NCBI RefSeq assembly: GCF_050908995.1
Contig: NC_135121.1
Location: 7,440,001 to 7,504,000, forward strand
From: Andrena cerasifolii
Taxonomy: Eukaryota; Arthropoda; Insecta; Hymenoptera; Andrenidae
Direction: 5' to 3'
Length of the DNA: 64,000 nt
Position numbers and translations under genes: made by a program
Part shown: one piece after another, positions 24,939-38,044 of the stretch
Position numbering within the stretch: the stretch's first letter is position 1
How the letters are laid out: every line of letters starts with the position of its first letter
The notes under the pieces: model-generated
The model's input: only the letters and a program-made list of their open reading frames with translations
Told to the model about the DNA's origin: nothing
Database searches by the model: none

Positions 24939-26635
24939 TTATAACAAATTGCTTTGGTAATTCCGATTAAAAATTGCGTCTACATTTCATCTCATTGACA
25001 TATTAGAGGCCGCCTTTAAATTACGTAAGGGTAATTTTGACGATTTCTTACCCCCTCCCTCCCCCAGTATAAGAATTCGTAAGATTTTATATTCCCCCGC
25101 CCCCCTCCGTCCTTACGTAATATTTTTTACATTGCACTTTTTCAGTTATTAAAATTCTTTTAAAGGTTTACATAATTCATTTAACCCGATTTCAGGTGTG
25201 CGATGAAACATTGTTTTTTGAGCCACTCATATTGAAAATTAAGTGAAAAAATATTACATAAGACGCTACCTGACTCCCCCTTGTAAGAAAACGTAAGAAA
25301 TTCACGACCCCCCCCCCCCCCCTCAAAGGCCTTACGTAATTTAAGGACGACCCCTTACTACATAAAGCAAGTACTTAAAATGAATTATGCGCAATGTTAG
25401 TAATGGTAAAGAAGAGACGAAATCTGTTTACTTTAATAGCATCGATTTCACACATATATTACAAACAGAAATTTAATTGACCAGAGTTATGATATAGGAA
25501 TATAAAGAACGCTTTTTGTAAATAGCTTGTTCAATAAGGGTTTGTAAATACGTTTGGTAATAAAAAGATATATAGATTAAGTACAACGATGTCATTGAAA
25601 CAATGGATTTATTAAATACAAGTATTTCACAAAAAGTGCAACATATAGAACAACGAACGTAATCTATGCTTTTCTATAAAATAATTAACTTGTAACTCTG
25701 TTCATTCAGTGTAATGCTAGAATGTACAGCAAATATAGAAAGTCGCGTGGATTGTATACCAATATCTTTATCACGTACAGTACATAGCGATGTATCTGTT
25801 CAAAGTACAAAAGATTGTCTTTTATAGGTTCGCGTATTGTTTAATTCTGTAATTCATTTTTCCAAATAAATTATTATTTTATATTTTTCGTTTGGCAGTA
25901 TAATTGCACTTTGTACATACTACAATATAAAACAATATATTGGTAACTTATATATCCACAACACGATATCTTAACTTTATCTTTAATAATAGCGTATTAC
26001 TTCCAATTAAATAATACTGGTAAAATAATGATAAAAAGTACAGGCAAAGAGGAATTTTGTTAAAACAATTAAATTAATATCATGATATTCGTTTTAAAGA
26101 CTGGACTACTATACACAGCGTGGTATTTACAAAATAAACACTTTACGCTTAAAATATACAATATTCTGTTTAAATAAATACGTATTTCGATCTTGTTTAA
26201 AAGTATCATATATATTACAAACGTTAACTTACTTTTATAATTACCGTAATGAAAGTAACGTGTAACAGTTTTGTTACATCACATTGAAATTAGCAATTAG
26301 TGACACATTATGCGTATATCATTTTAGCATGTTAGAAATTCTTTTCCGTCGCCCAAGTATTGCGTGCTAAATTTAAGTGTACAAACATATATTTGGAACA
26401 AGCAAGCTATTGACATAAACCGGATGTAAGTGATTATGCTTTATCCTCTTGTGCAAGAATTTTTATACGCAATATTCATTATTTTCATTTTGTTTTTACT
26501 CCTCTCAATTCCCCGAACTTGAAACATTCGCATTAACGATCTATTGTCACATCCATTCTAAATTTATTTTGGCCTTTCGATCTAAATTTATTTGAAGCAT
26601 CGAATATATGGTTGAAAAAAATTAAAGAACTTTGA
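24939..26635. other. Convergent intergenic region between CIAO3 and the Josephin gene
   Basis: Carries the 3' ends of both genes and MITE copy 2. On the minus strand AATAAA at 26592-26587 lies 44 bp after the Josephin stop. The remaining 1.2 kb is AT-rich with no recognised feature. Confidence 0.5.
25006..25355. mobile_element. MITE copy 2, downstream of CIAO3
   Basis: Same order of blocks as the copy in CIAO3 intron 4: an inverted-repeat end with TTAAATTACGTAAGGGTAAT, a CCCTCCCTCCCC tract, AGTTATTAAAATTCTTTTAA, AAGACGCTACCTGA, and a closing GGCCTTACGTAATTTAAGGA end. The poly-C run inside the right end is expanded. Both copies lie in the same orientation 1.5 kb apart. Confidence 0.8.
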
Positions 26636-27596
26636 TTACCTAGAGTTTTTATTATCTAAGGTTTCTTCGTTCTCGTTCATTTCTTTAGACTCCTCTTTTT
26701 TCAAATCCATATCCGCGAGGCTGTCTTCGATGTACGTAATCGAATCGTGGTCCATACTAATTCCTTCATTATTCGCACATGTATTTATTAACCACCCTTG
26801 GCTGCTATCTATTTCCTTGGACACGACAAGAAATAATTCCTTCTCCTTACTATCTATCTGGTCCTTTAAGAATACAAGCAGGTCGCTCTCCTAATAAAAC
26901 CATCAACGTGTTAATTTCAATTGAGAAACATGTGTCTCGAATATGAAACGGATCGTCGACCAACCTTTCCTATAAGTTGCGGGGAATCCAGCTTCGAGTC
27001 GAGATTGTAAAAGGTGCCATGAATTTTCCTCAGGGCAATCCAATGACGTCTTTTTAAAGGTAGTAATATGAAACCTAATTTATATTCTGCTGGCACATTT
27101 AATATAAATCCTTCAATGTTATCCAGACACAGACAGTTGAGATCTCTGAAAACATTTAAACATTTTAAATTTTCTAAGCCCCTCCTCGCAACAACGCATC
27201 AACGCATCTGCGATCACTTTGCTCCACAAACCTGCGTTTATCGAACCATACTGCTTCGCGCCCTCTTCGTTGTAACGCTGCCATAATAACGTTGATATCG
27301 TAATTACCGATTCCTAACAATGACTTATGAGGATTAATCCATACATCTGGGCTTAAACTATAACAAATTTGGTCCAATTCCTCTTTAGTATATCCCTTCT
27401 TTTGAAATAAATTATTTAATGCGTGTAACGCGCAGAGCTCGTTCAGCTACGACGAAGATAAACAAAAATATTGTATGGTATAAATGTATATAGCTTCGTG
27501 TGTTGCGTATATACAAATTAAGAATATAAATAAACAAATTACTTGTCTTTCATGGTATATGGATCCAGTCATATCGGCTGCCGTACTCGCAACCAT
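26636..27596 (-). CDS. JOSD2: Josephin-domain deubiquitinase (JOSD1/2 family)
   Basis: Four exons: 27596-27543, 27446-27232, 27145-26965 and 26890-26636, giving 234 aa; the family is about 190-200 aa, and the excess is an acidic C-terminal tail from about residue 190. The papain-like Josephin triad is visible: C23 in NELCALHALNN, H124 in KRRHWIALR and Asn/Asp in FYNLDSKL (137-139). Other diagnostic blocks are SIYHERQ, NPHKSLLGIGNYDINVIMAA and LFLVVSKE. These enzymes hydrolyse ubiquitin chains in the cytoplasm or at the plasma membrane. The block SLLGIGNYDINVIMAALQ is nearer to JOSD2/JOSD1 than to ataxin-3, and no ubiquitin-interacting motif follows. The 1/2 distinction is uncertain. It is divergent from WDR83, with 896 bp between starts. 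Confidence 0.93.
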
Positions 27597-28492
27597 TGTA
27601 TCTACATAATTTCCCTTCAATTCTATATTGCGAATTTTATTATTTATTCAAACATTTAACGAACCTTACAGACTGCCATGTATCGATAACCTTGTGTACC
27701 TGATAATTCTGTACAGAACCGAAGGTTATTCACTGAAATTCGATAGCAGTCTTTATCAATTATCATCAAATTATAATCGAAATACAGTGCGCAGCGAAAA
27801 GCAAACACTGTCACGTCGGAATACGCTGCAATTTTCACAAATATCCATTGAAAACGATCGCCGACAGATCCTGATACGATATATGCACCGTTCGTTTACG
27901 TTCATTCATAATTGCAACGCGTTAAGCACGATAAGATAGGGTGTGCAATTACATTCAATTTTGTATTCGTAAACGCTAGCATTCGACGACAATACGTGGT
28001 AAGATATGGTAAGGTATAAAAATGGTTTGAACCAGTATCCTTCTTCAAACTAGAAAACCAAACTGCTCATTGGAGATTTGTTGGACGACTGACGAAACAT
28101 CTCGCGCGCGACCAACACATCGCGAAAATACGAGGCCTTCCCGAGGTTTGAATCTTCCAATTTAACGTAATCGGCAAGTAGCTAATTTTACGTGTCGAAT
28201 TTCATTTTAATAATTGCAATCCTACTGGCGCAATTTAACTCAACAGTGTATGCAACACGAACAATGCGAATACAACGATATTGGTCAACCTGTGCAATTT
28301 CACATGTGATACACTTTACGATGTACACATAGGTATAAACAAGTTCCTTGCATTTAAACCTTCTTACCTTTTCAAAGATGCTGCAGGACCGTCGCAGAGA
28401 AATAAAATTATCAGTAGAATCGAGAAATGTTATACCTGCCGCTGTTTTCAAACAGTTTTACTTTCAGGTGACACTTTTGAATTGTATTCAAA
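27597..28492. promoter_or_regulatory. Divergent 5' region of the Josephin and WDR83 genes
   Basis: No coding exon is recognised between the two outward-facing start codons, so both promoters should lie here. A 5' UTR intron of WDR83 is possible, because an acceptor-like CTTTCAGGTG occurs at about 28461-28470, just upstream of the ATG. No TATA box is obvious. Confidence 0.35.
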
Positions 28493-29627
28493 ATGGAAGT
28501 TGAATACAGGTTCATAAGGGAGATAGATTGTAAACAAGGGGCTGTAAGATCGGTACGGTTCAGCGGTATGTAGCGTTTGTCGCCTGAGATTAATCCTCGC
28601 GAGCAGATAACTTGTACATAATTTATTTTCAGTTGACGGTGCATATTGTTTAACCTGTGGGTCGGACAGGAAATTGAAATTATGGAATCCGCACAGAGGT
28701 GTTGCTTTAAAAACGTACGGAGGGCACGGAGACGAAGTAATGGACGCTTCTGCGTCCTGCGACAGCAGCCAAATCGTGTCTTGCGGATTAGATAAGTCAG
28801 TTATTCTTTGGGACGTATCGACTGGGACTCCGGTTCGTCGTTTAAGAGGTCACGTAGGCGCTGTTAATACAGTAAGGTTCGTTCTAGGAAATATTGCGCG
28901 CTTCATTATTACACGCATACGTAATTGACGTCGCTTCTCTTCTGGTTCAGATTCAACGAAGAATCTTCCATGGCTGTTTCTGGATCCCGTGACAATTCCG
29001 TTATGTGTTGGGACGTGCGTTCCAGAGGACACGATCCTGCGCAGTGCTTAAGCGGAGCTAAAGATTCCATTTCCAGCGTCAGAGTATCGGATCATGAAAT
29101 CTTGACGTCCTCGTTTGATGGTAAAATACGTAGATACGATATACGTGTTGGCGAGATGTATGGGGATTATATGGGAGGTTAGTAAACAATATAATGCGAC
29201 CGTATGGGAAAGAAGTGGAATGTAAATTTTATTCAAGTGTGGCACAAATATTACAGACGCAGTGACGTGCGCAAGTTTCACACGAGACGGGCAATGTATA
29301 GCGGTTAGCTGCGCGGATGCTGTGATAAGGTTAATGGATAAGGATTCCGGGGAGTTGCTCGGAGAGTTCGTAGGTCATATGGCGAACAATTTGTGCTTGG
29401 AATCAAGCGTCGATGCCCAAGACACTCGCATTCTTTCCGGGTCAGCAGACGGGAAATTGTGGATATGGGATTTGGTCTCCCAGAAAGTGGTGGCGAAGTT
29501 ATCGGGAATGAAACCAACGAAACATCCTGTAGTATCATTAAGTGTCCACCCGCAAACAAACTGTTTCTTAGCCACTAATGGGCCGAGCGTGTTAATGTGG
29601 AGTACCGCGTCGGCGGTACAAGAATAA
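28493..29627 (+). CDS. WDR83: WD-repeat protein WDR83/MORG1
   Basis: Four exons: 28493-28565, 28633-28876, 28951-29177 and 29257-29627, encoding 304 aa (human 315). Seven WD units are readable, with typical blade ends LKLWNP, VILWDV, VMCWDV, IRRYDI, IRLMDK, LWIWDL and VLMWST. Family-specific stretches are CKQGAVRSVRF, YCLTCGSDRKLKLWNP, RGHVGAVNTVRFNEE, VSDHEIL and DKDSGELLGEF. MORG1 is a beta-propeller scaffold for the ERK pathway and the HIF prolyl hydroxylase PHD3, and a component of spliceosome preparations; which role dominates in insects is not known to me. The N-terminus is about ten residues shorter than in mammals. An AATAAA at 29948-29953 may end the transcript, which would place the repeat at 29641-29857 inside the 3' UTR. 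Confidence 0.94.
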
Positions 29628-29640
29628 TACTCTTGATTTA

Positions 29641-29857
29641 ACAGGGTGGCCGATGAGCAGTTGCCACCTGGGCCCCTGCTCAGAAGGCCCCCCAAGGCCC
29701 CATAAAAGAAATTACGATTTTATCCAAAGTATATTTTTTTTCTGTATTATTACATTGATCCCGTTTTTAGTAAACTATCGCTTTATTTTCCCGAAAAATG
29801 GGCCCCTCAGAACGTTCACCACCTGGGCCTTTTTTTCTTAAATCCGCCACTGCCTGT
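29641..29857. mobile_element. Dispersed element copy with CAGTGGCGG-like ends, 3' of WDR83
   Basis: The right end reads, in reverse complement, CAGTGGCGGATTTAAG; the left end, CAGGGTGGCCGAT, is similar but diverged. Inner blocks CCAAGGCCC, GATTTTATCCAAA, TTTTTAGTAAACTA and TTTTCCCGAAAAATGGGCCC are shared with the longer copy at 40443-40915. CAG-starting ends suggest a hAT-like non-autonomous element, but no clear 8-bp duplication is seen. Confidence 0.6.
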
Positions 29858-30895
29858 AACCTACTCATGGGCTCAAGCACTGTACTCCTACTCATATTAT
29901 ATACATTTAAATACTTGCTACGTTGGTAACTTACTACACTCCTAATTAATAAAATACGGAATGTCTAACGAGTAGCATTCGAGCTACGCATTATAAACAT
30001 ACTCCCGGGATGGTCAATGCTTAATTACCCAGGTGTTTAATACAGAAGATCGGTTTCTCGGAGTTAAAGGCCGTAGTTATCTTTGCAAGATTTCGCGGTG
30101 GTAGCGTTGCATAGTATGTTTCACCTGCGTAGGAGAGAGATGGAATATGGGTTAGGTTCAGTTGGGTCACGATATACAGTTAAAAAAACAGGCTACGAGT
30201 ACGCACGTAGCGTAGGTTTAAACAGGAGCGAGAGAGAAAGAGGGAGGGAGAGCACCTGCGCGCGCAGGTGGCGCGATACGGTGCGTCAGAATCAGTGGTC
30301 GCCACCGTCTCGCCCGGGAGAGGGAGCGGAAAAGAGAGAAGGAAGGAGCGGCTCCGCGGAGTCGAAGGGAAACAGAGCAGCTGCGCAAGAGGAAGAAGGG
30401 GCGACGCGGCCGTGCCGCGGGTGAGAAGGACAGGCGAGAAAAGAGGGAGCCAAGAGATATACAGCGAGAGACACGGAGGTGCTCGCACACGGGGCGGGCC
30501 TGCCAGTCTCAACCACTTCGTGGAGTGCACTTTTTATTCTGTCCTCAAGCACGCAGCCACTCTGAATTGTTGGCTGTTTGCATGTACACACGATCGAGGA
30601 TCCGCGACTCGCCCGATGCAGAGTAGAGGCTATTGGGCCGCGTGGTCTTACGAGACTTTACTGGCGATCAGTCAGGACTTCGTGTGCAAGGATTGTTGTT
30701 GTTGTTGTTGATCGATTCCCCCCCGGTACGCCGGCTGTCAAAGTCACGGGGAAATACGGCTGGTAGTGGCCGAAAGCGATCTGCGGACTGTTCGAGCCAG
30801 TATTCAAGGGATCTCGGTGGCAGTGGATAGTGGTGGAAGAGTGGTGGTGGAGGAGGATACGAACGGCGACGGGTGTGCGACGAAAGAGGGTTGTT
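29858..30895. other. CpG-rich region upstream of the LDL-receptor-like gene
   Basis: From about 30180 the sequence becomes purine- and CpG-rich and leads to the signal-peptide exon at 30896, so promoter and 5' UTR are likely here. A (GTT)n tract lies at 30692-30710. No transcription start can be fixed. Confidence 0.4.
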
Positions 30896-33800
30896 ATGGG
30901 GCGAAGCTGTCGTCTGCTGCTACTCTCGCCGCTGCACTTGCTGACTATATTCGGCTTCCTCGCGGCGGCTGATGCTTTCTCCACCGACAGTAAGTTGCAT
31001 ATTTCGAACGTCGAATTGAACCAAATAGGAAGGGAAAGTACAAGGTGAACGGGAGGGGGGTAACGTTGCCATCGGAAATGTACGCGAGATGCAGCGGTTG
31101 TTGATTGATAAAATATACGTATGGGATGTGCCATGCGCCGGTGTCGCTTACATAACCGACATCCTTCGCCGTGCATTTTCGTTGAGGTAGTTCCTAGAAA
31201 TCGGCCGACGTAGGACGCGGGAAAGGAGGACGGTCGCCGACAGTAAAATATCTAACGTTCCGGGCTCGATATCTATGATCTCTATGGGGTGGGGGGGATG
31301 CTGGTGGTGCGAGGTGCGTTGGTCTGAAAATGGGGGTAGACAGCGATAGATGGAAGCACGTGAAGATCTTCGGTACGCTGTATACGTATACACAGTTCCC
31401 GTTTGGTGTTCGGGATATTTTTGGGAAACCGTTGAAAGAAGTATACGTACAGTGTATGTATGTAATTGTAATTCAATATTTTCTCTCATTTTCTTGAGAA
31501 TTTAATTACACGAGCAGTGTGGATGCTTATTTTCGCGATACTAATTTAATGCGTGAACGCTTCTTTTATTCAAAAGATTCTCCATGGAAGATCGTATTTT
31601 TGTTGAAAAGTTGAATGATAGGTACAATGTTTTTGAGCTGTCAGATACATATACTTCTAAATTATAATGCTTAAGAGATGGTAAAGGTAATTGCACGTTA
31701 AAATGATTATATTATTTAGAAGCTAGACTGTAAGGCCATCCACTTTGCATACACATATACGTATATTAGCTTATCGCAAGTATATGAATTTTACGAAGTA
31801 TGCTTCAGATTTGCATGAACGGATAAATCAACAGACTCGTTACAATAAGTTGGTAATATATCGACAAACTTGTACAATTTATTGGACGATTGATATTTAT
31901 TAACTCTTGTCAATTGATTATTGCTGCGTAAGATATGAACGGATCAAAAATTGATATTTTAGAAGTAATTGGATAAATATGAAATGATCGAAGTTAAAAG
32001 ACAGCAACGTGGGGAAACGTGATTAATTAAGAGCGATAAGGTGTTCCTATACTAACCGTAAATTAAATTTAAATGCGAATTATTGATTATACACGTTTTA
32101 TGTTCTTATTTGACCACGTTTTCCCATTGACATTTAGTTTGCTTCAACGGCTAAAATAATATCTAAACACTTCCGTCGCGAAAGGTATTTAAACACATTC
32201 ATCATATACTATACACCATAAACTAAGAATTATTAAAGTTGACCAGATATATAAAGTCTCAAAATTCGCATAATTTTTCATAAAATCATAATATATTCAA
32301 AATTCAAAATATTTATAGATCATTTATGGCTGGTTCTCTACATGCACATAACTTCCATACCCGTCATTAATTGTTTATCCACGCTGTTGTATCATTACAC
32401 GAATTCTAGTTAAAAAAACATGAAGCAAGTAATTCCGATTTACGTAGAAACAATTTACAATCATTATTTACATATATCGAAGATGTAGGTACATTTATTA
32501 ACCGACATCAAAATAGAGGAAATAGTTTCGGTTATAGATTCGATCCGTATGTATTTTTTTTGTCCCTGCATAACTCCTCAGCATATGGACGGATTTTGAT
32601 GATCTTTTTTTTATTCGAAAGAGGGCGGTGGTCCGGTCCCATCCTACTCTGCATCAATATTGGCCTAATATTTTGCCAGTTCTGGTTAATAATAAAGACT
32701 ATTGTCACCTAATTATTATTATGTTATGTGCGTACACGCATATCTCCTAAACATGTTGTGTCAATATATATAAAACTAAAAGGACAAAAAAAAATTTTTT
32801 AAAAATTTAAAAACCGACTTGAAATAAATAAAAATGCTCTAAAAAGTGAAAAATAATTTAATCCCTTATTTAATCTACGACTCTCATATTTTTTAAGTCG
32901 GCGCCAGATTTACACAGTGCAAATGGTGAGACGCCGACTTAAAAAATATGAGAGTCGTAGATTAAATAAGGGATTAAATTATTTTTCACTTTTTAGAGCA
33001 TTTTTATTTGTTCGGAAAACCTAGAATGGTTATTCAAATAAATCGAGCCATCGGATAGTCTACGAAAAGTCTTCGATGATCAGCTGTTGATTTGCTGAAG
33101 CAGAACCACGTCGATATATATATTTCTGTCGCCCCCTATTATCACCATTCGATAATTCCTCGGAGCAATATATGTATCGGCTGATACAAGCAAAGAGAAT
33201 GGATGCTCTTTCCCCGGGGGAATTATCTCGGCAAATTATTTCAGACATTATGGATGGTATGCGTCAAAGTACCATGGCACAGGAAACAGACTAATATCCG
33301 AAATGCATTAGTGTGCACGTAGTTAATCCCGCTAATTTGCATAGAGGCGGATTCTTGAATTATCGCTGCCATTTGTATCTTCGAGGCACCGCGAATCACT
33401 TAATCTGCTTTCATTTATCGTTTATTGATTCGTCCTCGAATTGTTGTCGGATTAAACGAACAGAAACTACGATTTTGATGTGGCAACGGAGAATGCGTCT
33501 GATCGTTTTCCTTACCGACGAGATACAACGCTCTTCGAGCGTGGCGATCGCGTTTTAATCGCAAAATCGTCGAATACTCCACGGCTACGCAATTACCATC
33601 ATAGGGTCATTCGTCGTAAATACTAAACAGCGAGGTTATGCACGTATTTTTATAGAAGAATGTTATAGAAGAGTATGCTTTCCCCGGTGTATACTAGGCC
33701 CGCTAAGATACTGTGTGTACGTGTACGTTAGGATACCAATATTGATCCTCTTATCCTGCATCCCTATTTTTGTCTGTGCAACAACGAAATGGGTGGGGAA

Positions 33801-35842
33801 AAGGCAGTTGGAGATATTCTTCGAGACTCGAGCGTTGTATACGCCGGCATATATCAGATTCGTGAAATTGAAATAATACACTTCCATCGAGCTTTCAACT
33901 TGCGCCTGATCTCATTCATATTATTCGATTGGTAGTAACGTCAGTCCTTGAAATCTTTTCTGTGTAACCAGCAAGTGCACGTGCAGCTCTTTCGTCAGAC
34001 GAACATCGACGTGCTGTTAAATATAATTTTCAGTGGTAATCTTTCTATATAAAAAAAAACAGAGATATTTATACGACCGCAGCAAACGTTTTGTCTCCGA
34101 TATTTATTCGATATTTATGTCAGACGCAGTTAACGAGATAGGAACGCCTGTGCTCGGTGATGCGCGTAATTAGGCTTCTTACGTAGATGGCGCCATTAGT
34201 GTTCGACTATGAGGTGTTTCCTACTGTAAATACTTCTTAACCCTTTCTCAATGTCAGGTGATCTTGTTTATCCGATAAGCCTTGTAATAGCAATCTTACT
34301 AGTTGCACCGCATAAATTCATATTAAACGAGCAGATATCATCACTGAACAAACTCGGAAATTTTAAAAAATACTCCACAAAGTTAATTCGGAAACAAGAA
34401 TTTGCCGAGCCAAACGAGTCGTTGCATTCCACGCTGGGCGATAAAGGGAAGCGTTCGAAATTTATCGGGAACTGATCAGAGAACAGTTAACGTTACCGTT
34501 GGTAAGTTACTTTCGGCCGATTATTGGGAATCGCATGGAAATTCGAGTAATAGTTTCGAACGATTATTATCTCCAATTGGCGAGCGCGAAAGCGTATTAT
34601 CCTGTCGAGAGTAATAAACGTTCCCCCCCATGATTCATTCTCGCCGTGCATGTCGATTTTTCGCTTCCGCGGTGTCACGTGGCGGAGGAAGGCGCAATTA
34701 ACGTTTCATTAATTACGCCGAATGTCAGCCGTTAATGAAACAACGATCGCGAGGGGGCGCTGCCTGTGTTCCCTGGAGGTGCTAGGTTCACGAGGGGCGA
34801 CGTGAACCGAAATTAGAATTAACTCGTACGTGTCGCCAGCGATTTTAACGAGGGGCCGTATGCCACGATCGTACATCTCGAACGGAACGTGCTAATCTGC
34901 GGTCAGGACATCTCGCGAAAGGTACTTTTGAGAATTCCAACGGAGAATCGAACGAGGTATCGCACGCGACTAGTTAATACCTCTCCGCGAATTATTCCCG
35001 TCGTTCGCGTCGATGGAAATCGGATTGAAAAGGCCTGGGGTCAATTATTACTGGTCAACGGCCGCCATGTTCTTTCTCCCAGCAGGAAGACAACGGGTGC
35101 GCTTTAATTATTGTGAGAAGTGTCTGAACGAATCCGTCTCGCGAAATCGAATCGCAAAATTGCGAATCGTGTGTGTCGAACGTGACGGCCAGAGAAATAT
35201 AAATGAACACACAGGGGGGAATAGTTTCGCGCCACACGCATGCATGGATCGTTTGATGAAATTTTTCCGCGAATGAGTTTCCCCAGTGTCCCGGTGCTGG
35301 TCTGTTACAATACACGGCGATGATGTTTGGGCTTTCCGTTGGAAACCCAAGTGGCTGCAGGGCTAAAAGCTAAATGGGCCTCTTATCTACTCCTTTAGCC
35401 TCAGGTAAATCGAAAATTTCGTTTGAGGATTTCCAGAATTCCCTGTCCGGCGGGATCTGCGATCGTTGCGATGGGCCTGGCCGGCGACAACGGACCCTCG
35501 CATAACAAACCCAACGTTCGACCGCGGCACGCTTCAACGTCGCGCGTATCTAATTCTCTCTTTTTCAGACCTCGTTCCTTCCCTTTTCCGTTTTTAATTT
35601 AATTTCTCGTTTTGTATGTTTTTTTTCGCAGCGCTTAATGTTTCTTTCTCTTTCTCCTCTTCACGGCCGCAAATTACGTATGGGATTTGATTTTTTCCTC
35701 GTTTCTCGTTTCGTTTCAGGCCAGGCGTGTACTTTAAGGCAATTTCGATGTGCGAATGGTAAATGTATACCGGTCTCGTGGGTCTGCGACTTAACAGCGG
35801 ACTGCCTAGACAATTCCGATGAAACCGCCGAGGAATGCAAAG
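30896..35842 (+). CDS. LDL-receptor class A domain protein, N-terminal two exons (3'-partial)
   Basis: Exon 1 (30896-30989) starts MGRSCRLLLLSPLHLLTIFG and reads as a signal peptide: a basic start, a Leu-rich core and small residues AAADA before a likely cleavage site. Exon 2 (35720-35842) joins in phase 1 and encodes exactly one LDL-receptor class A module: six cysteines, FRCANGKCIP, WVCD, and the calcium-binding end DCLDNSDE. The exon starts and ends in phase 1, as class A exons do in this family, and its donor is GTGAGC. The protein is thus secreted or a type I receptor such as a lipophorin receptor or an LRP, but one module cannot decide which. The second intron must exceed 28 kb because no further module is visible to the window end. 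Confidence 0.85.
30990..35719. other. Intron 1 of the LDL-receptor-like gene
   Basis: A 4.7-kb intron, AT-rich at 31500-33050 and more CpG-rich after 34600. It contains a long hairpin at 32827-33007. No other gene is recognised on either strand. Confidence 0.6.
32827..33007. repeat. Perfect long inverted repeat (hairpin), arms of about 78 bp
   Basis: The sequence from AAATAAAAATGCTCTAAAAA to TTTTTTAAGTCGGCG is repeated as an exact reverse complement after a ~25-bp spacer. No mismatch was found by eye along the arms. It lies in intron 1 of the LDL-receptor-like gene, so a transcript would fold into a long stem. It is probably a young MITE or fold-back element. Confidence 0.85.
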
Positions 35843-38044
35843 GTGAGCGATGGGATGGCTACTCAAATATTATATCCTGCGCCTTGTGACAACGACCGGC
35901 GCTGACAATATGGAAGACCCTCCCGCGCATAAGTGTCGAATAAAATATAGTCACTCATGTGTCGGGCTTTTTCATGTTGCGCCGAATGAGAAAGCGATGT
36001 CCGATCTGTGTGTCGAAAGGGGAGGGGCTTGGGCCAATCAATATTAAGCTTTTAATGGAGGAGGGTAATCAAGGATTTAGTTTCATTTTTCGGAAACATA
36101 TTACCAACGTTTCATGTACACGATATTTACGTTGGTTTCCAACTATTGCTGAAAAAGCAGAGGTAAATATGGTTCAAAGTCTGCTGATTCAACCAAACGA
36201 ATCTTTTTAACATAGGGTAGAACGGAATGGGGGCAGGTTTAATTTTCAAATTTATTAGTTATTCATTAAACGGATATTTTACACATGTACCTATCAAGAT
36301 GCCCCAAATGAGTATCAACTTGCCCTCGCAGTGGGTAGATAAATTGCTACACTTTGCTTACATCCAAATAACATTTTTTCATTTATTTTGTACGAATTGT
36401 TTCCAGTTTGCATTTACAGCATATTAAAGAGGAAGGACCAAAGTACCTATATTTTAGCATATTTGTTATTAAGCAATTAATTCAAACAAAAATGACAAAA
36501 ATTGAAAACTGAGAAACCCATCATTTAGCCCCGGTCTCCCCTACCTAGTATGACGATGTCGGTTCGGTAATTCAGCTGATAATTTCGTCTAATCTGCTCA
36601 AAATAACTGACCGGCTAATGAACTCGCTCGAACAGATCCTTCTATCGTTCACCTTATAGAAATCTCTCTTAAGAAGATAGACTTCAAAGGTAGCGATGAA
36701 GATAAATCGCTCTCCACCGCTTTCAAAAAGTTTGTAAAGGCTGCGCGAAACTTTGAAATTGAATCTAGTTTGTATGGGGAAGTTGAGCCCATTGGAATAT
36801 GAAGCGTCCGTTATTCACCCCGCGTAAACGAATTTTAAAAACTGCATCATGAACAGCCAGGGGAACGGAAGTGGATTGCAGTCGGAATGAAGTCACTCCT
36901 CGTCTTCTTACGTGAATCTACGAAGTGGGGTTTGCCGTCGACTTGCAAAGGTTGCCTTCAATTCAATGAAAGTTTAAGCTGCGAACGGTAACAAAACGAT
37001 AGTTCGATTAGAAAGAATTATATCCTTGAAGGCTAGTGTCGAGCTTACTAGGTATTATTTTAAACAATCTTCTGACCACCACTTTAATTTTCATCCAGTT
37101 CTCACCGTTCCAATCTTTCAGCGACCAGCGAATGTTGCTATCCCAGAGATTCCCTCTGCAAGGAGACAATCGTGCCACCGGGGGCGCGAAATCATACAAC
37201 TACATACGCCGCGGATAGCAATTGCGAGAAACCACACCACCCTCGTTCGACCGGCAGAGTAGTTCTCCGCGCGGCGCTGGGAATCGATCAGAGACTAAAT
37301 CGCCTCCCGTAGCCGTAAATTCTTCTGGCCCAGCAGTTCGCGAAACGAACTATTCCCGAAATTAAATTCGTCGGCGGTGCTATTGCTTCGGCGCGGCGGC
37401 GGGCCGCGAAAACATATTTCGCAAGTTCGCCACCGCGGACGCGCCCCCCCCCCCCCCCAGCCATCCGACAGACTCGACGCGCGTGTGCGCTTATTAAACG
37501 AACTATTCAGTTGACAAACAAGATACGTGCGCACGGTATTTACTCGGCCGCCGCGCTGATACGCCGCTGCACAGACGGTAATGCATCCCGCCGCGTAACG
37601 TGAAACTGTATTCGAACCGGCGTTAAATATAGCGAGGCCCCTTGGCCGTAAAGCGCCGAGAACTGTGGCCAGGGATTAATCACTGGGGTTTGTTTACGGA
37701 ACTTGTTAATACCGCACGCCGCGGTAATTTAATTGCGCCTTCAATGGAGTCGTCATCGCTGTCGCGTAAAACATTCATTAAACATACAACGATAGTGTCT
37801 ACAGCTCCGTTTCTCATCACTCCCTGGCTCGCAGAAGGTTTCGTGCTGGTCTGCTGCAATTCTACCGTTGGATGCAAGAACGGCCTCAGGGCACTTAGGC
37901 CCTTTTTTGCACAAAACGCACAATTAGATTCCGCATTCTTTTCTGCATACGCTCTCTAAATTTCATTGCCGTATCTTTAAAATTGACAGAGCTATGGTAA
38001 ATTTTCTGAATCGGTGTTGGCCAACTGACCCAAACTCGTATCTA
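35843..38044. other. Start of intron 2 / gene-poor DNA
   Basis: No coding similarity was found. A poly-C run is at about 37443-37459, and a CpG-rich patch at about 37180-37640. Otherwise unremarkable. Confidence 0.35.

Noticed and set aside
32530..32720. Possible transposon fragment with GCATAACTCCTCAGCATATG
   Set aside because: The phrase resembles common insect repeat sequence, but I cannot define borders or a second copy in the window.
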